NCBI GenBank assembly: GCA_037903475.1
Contig: JBAJFG010000111.1
Coordinates: 2,542,001 to 2,606,000 of the forward strand
Source of the DNA: Ancylostoma caninum
Lineage: Eukaryota > Nematoda > Chromadorea > Rhabditida > Ancylostomatidae
Reading direction: 5' to 3'
Length of the DNA stretch: 64,000 bases
The notes under the pieces were generated by a model. The model did no database searches. It saw only the letters and a program-made list of their open reading frames with translations, and had not been told where the DNA came from. Positions 61,401 through 64,000 of this stretch are shown here, piece by piece. The position numbers and the translations under genes were made by a program. Position 1 is the first letter of the stretch. Each line of letters opens with the position of its first letter.

Positions 61401-64000
61401 GCGCTGTCATCCCTATGCAAAGGCTCTCGCTGCGCGAGTCGATGATGGCGCTGTGGGTAAGTGCTGCAAGGGTAACCATTGGATTGCGCAACCTGCCGGG
61501 CCAGGTTAACTGAAACCATACGTTCTTGGACATCTGATGCTGCGTTTTGAGCTGTCCTAAACATGTTGGTTATGATGGCTTTCTTAGTTTTCCAGGGGTG
61601 CGCAGAACGGTAATGAACCAAGATGTTTTTGTTACTGGGCTTGCGATACCATTTAGTTTTCCACTCCCCTTTGGACAAATACACCTGTACATTTAAGAAA
61701 GGCAGCCAGTTTTCTGTGGGTTTTTCCCTGGTGAATTTAATATACTGTGATTGCTGGTTTAGAAGATTGAAGCATGTGTCCATTTCTGCCTGAGTAGGAC
61801 ATGCAATGCAGCAATCGTCTATGTAGCGACAGTAAAGGGTAGGTTTGCGCTCTAACACAGGGCTTTCCACCTTGGACATGAATGCTATGGCTAAGGAGGG
61901 TGCTAATCTTTGCCCCATAGCTAACCCTCTAACCTGTCGGTAGTATTGTCCAGCCCAGCGAAAAACGTTGCAGTTTAAGCACTCACTGACAAGTGTCATG
62001 ACCTGCCCAACTGAAAACCCAAACATGTTAACCGACCCTTGATGTGATGAGGTGTTTGAGGGGTAAATCATACTTGTCTTTGACTTTTCCAGGCTCTGAC
62101 GAAGGCGACTGCGCCGAAACGTTAGCCGTTCAATAAAAAGATCAATACAAATCTTGGCCTCTGCTCAAAAGACCACAAAACTCGGATATGGAACAATTTA
62201 TACGGATTTCAATTATTTCTGAGGATCCCGAGTTGGATGAGCTTTATTATTCAGATGGGATAGCTGAAGTACTGTGCCTATCTATAGAAGAATAACGGCC
62301 ATTTTTGTATTCGCGCAGCAGTGTACTATAGCAGAAAATGGAAGAGTTGGCTTCGCTTATTGTGTATTCAGAAATCTTTCCCCATGAAAACCACAAAAAT
62401 GAAAAAAACGTGAAAGTTGTGAAAATGGTCACCTGCTTTGTAGCCTTAACATATCCACTGCACTCTGTCTACTATGGACTAAAATTGTATTTTTCTTCGC
62501 TTTCTCCCAAGCTCGAGTGATTTATAGCTCATTAATACCGGGGCGCCGGAGGGTGGCGGCGGCCGGCGCCCGCCGAGGCCCATTTGCAGTGGCTGCCGGA
62601 CCCGACTGTAGAAAAACCTTGTATCAGTTTATTTTCACTTGTTTATTCTTAATATTATTTTTAATATAATTTTTATTAATTATTTATTATTATAATTAAT
62701 ATTTTTATATTAATTGTAATAATAAATAATTAATAACTAATTTCATTTTCCGTCTGGGTCCCCGAAACGGCAGACCCCACTTTCTTCCCACGCCCCCCCC
62801 CCCCTCACGCCCACTTTCTGCGTTCGCCACTGCTATGCATAGGGCCTACTTGAAATGATCCTGTGGCTTCAGCGGATTTTCCTTGTCCAAAGGAGTGTGA
62901 AGGAGTAATCGAACACCATGTTCGCCGATGGATAGCAGCACGGACACTGACTCATCCAGGCGTTCTTCCACGACCTTAATACAAGAATGTATACATTAGC
63001 TCACCAATATATATGAAAAAAAAATCACAGCAGAAAATGTCTACTTTAGTTACGTCAATCTGGGCGGATCCTTGCATGCGAATCCATGTATTGTTCAATT
63101 ACTAATTAAATCCACAAATGTTTAACTCCATAAATGCCACGATTTGGCCTGCTTCGAATTACCTATCAAGCGACGCATTTATTGGGTTGCACGAAAAATG
63201 TTCCCTGAGACCGCAACGTCTTGCCGCGCGCGGCGCGATCCTATCGCCGTCTGCGCTCTCCATCGCGCTGAACTATTTCACTACAATTGAGCAATCACGA
63301 CAGCTTAGGACGCGGGGAGAGGTGACCCCTCTGTCCTCTCAGATTTTGTGCTAATTGCTCCATAGTCGCAGAACAGTAGGCGCCAAACTTTACATTATCA
63401 TTACATTGTTACTATTACCATTATTATACTGCTTCAATACAGCGAAATATGCAGCACGCATAGAAAGGTCCGCCTTATGGCTAAGATATGATAACATAAC
63501 TAGTACTGCATACCTCATAGACCTGTGCAAAGTACAACGGCCATTTTCGAGCTGCCTCGACAACGGCAACTTTAACGTCAAGTGGAATCTCCGATTGTCG
63601 ATTCAGCATTTCCGGAGGGATGTTATTGGCCTCTGAATAAAAAAAAAACTTTCACACATGTAACTAAAAACCTCAGTATTGTTTGGAGAGCTAACTCACT
63701 AAGGATGTTCACAACATCATCCCTTTCATAGGCGCGAATACGATATGCGATTCCTTTGCGGCAATCGGAAATGATTTGGGCGAACACTTGGTTAATGACT
63801 TGGACATCGTCCAAGTTTTCTTGTGGATGGAACATCTAGAAACATAAGCATGTGGTTTAGAACATAAGCCGTGCACCGATAACTGACAAAAGAACGCTCA
63901 CGACAGATAATCTCTATAAACCCAACCAGGGTGTGGTTATAATGGAGAATAAGCTATTAAACCAACCTCCTTTCTGATAGTGAGCTTCCATGGTTGCTTA
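55465..64000 (-). CDS. Unconventional myosin tail, class VII type (partial)
   Basis: Seventeen exons with consistent phases: 63967-64000 (cut by the window), 63700-63835, 63523-63632, 62850-62974, 59364-59508, 59204-59290, 58928-59041, 58590-58746, 58397-58519, 57930-58086, 57708-57841, 57485-57579, 57278-57376, 56845-56920, 56613-56773, 56128-56270, 55465-56065. They encode 831 residues. Domain order: rest of FERM 1 (PWKLTIRKE, later VRLL in the PH-like lobe), then SH3 (ATADY, LLSFKKGD, then WLYGKIGNRYGNLPAQYV). MyTH4 follows (IMRYMGDEP, LRDEVYCQIIRQT, RGWRLFSIITAYF), then FERM 2 (LPGG, IRSPSEQQEF, WVHPLRLDHPVYIDVMF), ending in a PH-like lobe. FERM-SH3-MyTH4-FERM is the myosin VII tail, a cargo and adhesion module for actin-based protrusions. 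FERM 1 is rather diverged, so a nematode class XII or a class XV relative is possible. The motor lies outside the window. Confidence 0.88.
56513..56548. repeat. (GAA)n tract in a myosin intron
   Basis: About twelve AGA/GAA triplets in the intron between exons 56613 and 56270. It reads as a pyrimidine (TTC) tract on the sense strand of the gene. Confidence 0.9.
60538..60685 (-). repeat. PLE terminal inverted repeat, 3' copy
   Basis: Reverse complement of 62039-62186, identical base for base as far as I can compare by eye. It contains the hammerhead-like core at 60604-60628 (- strand). Confidence 0.9.
60851..62071 (-). CDS. Penelope-like RT/GIY-YIG protein, N-truncated
   Basis: 406 codons. 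The RT core is visible as AMGQRLAPSLA (residues 51-61) and the catalytic YIDD (84-87), followed by a thumb-type region. A Cys-rich linker (CETPNCVICCSGREGDC, about 278-294) precedes a GIY-YIG endonuclease (GVIYLITC at 298, YIGETG at 312, RIREH at about 323-327, LEAFWI near 372). Penelope-like polymerases reverse-transcribe their RNA and cut target DNA with this nuclease. The N-terminal RT fingers are missing. The first about 11 codons come from the inverted repeat, so the listed start is not original. No internal stop is seen in the remaining part. Confidence 0.92.
   Translation of the reverse strand: MIYPSNTSSHQGSVNMFGFSVGQVMTLVSECLNCNVFRWAGQYYRQVRGLAMGQRLAPSLAIAFMSKVESPVLERKPTLYCRYIDDCCIACPTQAEMDTCFNLLNQQSQYIKFTREKPTENWLPFLNVQVYLSKGEWKTKWYRKPSNKNILVHYRSAHPWKTKKAIITNMFRTAQNAASDVQERMVSVNLARQVAQSNGYPCSTYPQRHHRLAQREPLHRDDSAKIPFCLPFITDEMSNEVRTCLRRVGLQDSVRVVDIPPRTLKERLVRNRVYDRLCETPNCVICCSGREGDCAASGVIYLITCSTCGEQYIGETGRPLFVRIREHLEGLNKSKLSTPLGTHRVLHHNNALFEVKVTILSREPEILARKTLEAFWITSKNPKMNRKEECIAITNELALYQNLCGF
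62039..62186 (+). repeat. PLE terminal inverted repeat, 5' copy
   Basis: It contains CTGACGAAGGCGACTGCGCC followed by GAAAC (62096-62120), resembling a hammerhead ribozyme core: CUGANGA, a GGCG/CGCC stem II, then GAAA. Such motifs are known in the terminal repeats of Penelope-like elements. Confidence 0.85.
62975..63522. other. Myosin intron with a CG-rich palindromic patch
   Basis: Between exons 63523-63632 and 62850-62974. It includes a CG-rich patch with CCGCGCGCGG at about 63216-63226, unlike the surrounding AT-rich sequence, perhaps a small repeat relic. No exon with consistent phase was found inside. Confidence 0.4.

Larger units (their letters stand above)
60498..62183 (-). mobile_element. 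Penelope-like retroelement, 5'-truncated
   Basis: It is flanked by the 12-base duplication GGATATGGAACA (60486-60497 and 62184-62195). The duplicated bases correspond to uninterrupted sequence in copies A-C, which fixes the insertion. It is bounded by a perfect 148-base inverted repeat (60538-60685 and 62039-62186, the last three bases overlapping the duplication). About 40 unique bases lie at its 3' end. The identical arms point to recent insertion. It carries one - strand frame with RT and GIY-YIG domains. Confidence 0.9.
59712..62608 (+). mobile_element. TA-target transposon copy D, split by a PLE
   Basis: CAGTC and GACTG ends with TA (59710-59711, 62609-62610). Without the inserted Penelope-like element and its target duplication it is 1199 bases and collinear with copy C. 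The tRNA-like modules read + at about 60008-60080 (A box TAGCTCAGTGGG, B box GGATCGAATCC) and 60155-60223 (A box TGGCTCAGTGG, B box GGTTCCACTCC). A TTAGGC-like repeat is at about 59881-59902. It inserted into the hAT-type element at a TA. Confidence 0.88.
59623..62832. mobile_element. hAT-type element hosting two nested insertions
   Basis: The left end is CGGTGGCGGACGCAG and the right end the near-complement CTGCGTTCGCCACTG. The 8-base duplication CTATGCAT flanks it (59615-59622 and 62833-62840). CAGTGGCG-type ends and an 8-base duplication indicate hAT. Without its inserts it is about 310 bases, non-coding, with G-runs near the left end, C-runs near the right end and an AT-rich block at about 62630-62750. 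It lies within the myosin intron 59509-62849. Its right duplication ends only 9 bases before exon 62850-62974. Confidence 0.8.

Noticed and set aside
63020..63085. Possible extra myosin exon ending at GAC|gtaact
   Set aside because: The only useful frame meets a stop at every available acceptor, and the neighbouring exons join in phase without it.

Overview
This window looks like nuclear DNA of a nematode, most likely a clade V (strongylid-type) species. It has cis-spliced genes with short TTTCAG-type acceptors, a TWK-family two-pore potassium channel, TTAGGC-like repeats, many TA-target inverted-repeat transposons and a Penelope-like retroelement. Most gene models here were assembled by hand from splice sites and reading-frame phase, so exon ends are predictions. 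Family assignments rest on motifs read by eye.

Left and centre (about 13.7-50.3 kb, + strand): one very large K2P channel gene. Ten constant exons (38875-47776) encode a cytosolic segment, four membrane segments and two pore loops. The filters are TTCGYG in pore 1 and TVGLGD in pore 2. The cysteine in pore 1 points to UNC-58, the C. elegans K2P reported to leak sodium. Upstream lie at least six convincing ATG-starting exons (13708, 20126, 21533, 23321, 27272, 37466) and several weaker ones. All end in phase 1, the phase needed by the first constant exon, so I read them as alternative promoters and N-termini spread over about 25 kb. Three candidate C-terminal exons (47836, 49158, 50118) all accept the phase of the last constant exon. 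Exons at 1878 and 7542 may be a further, longer N-terminus or a separate gene.

Between the two large genes: a two-exon coding model of unknown identity (48139-48589), a possible small cysteine-containing secreted protein (50519-50834, +), and a tyrosine-rich secreted protein (52219-52715, -).

Right (55465-64000, - strand): the 3' part of an unconventional myosin heavy-chain gene, 17 exons, 831 codons plus stop. The order is FERM-SH3-MyTH4-FERM, the class VII type of tail. The motor and first MyTH4 lie beyond the window.

Mobile DNA: four copies (A-D) of a roughly 1.2 kb element with long GC-rich inverted ends and TA target duplications. Each carries two tRNA-like modules and most carry TTAGGC-like repeats. 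Copy D sits inside a hAT-type element and is itself interrupted by a Penelope-like element with RT and GIY-YIG domains, so three elements are nested in one myosin intron. Smaller inverted-repeat elements lie at 8971, 9493, 34873, 44425 and 45914.
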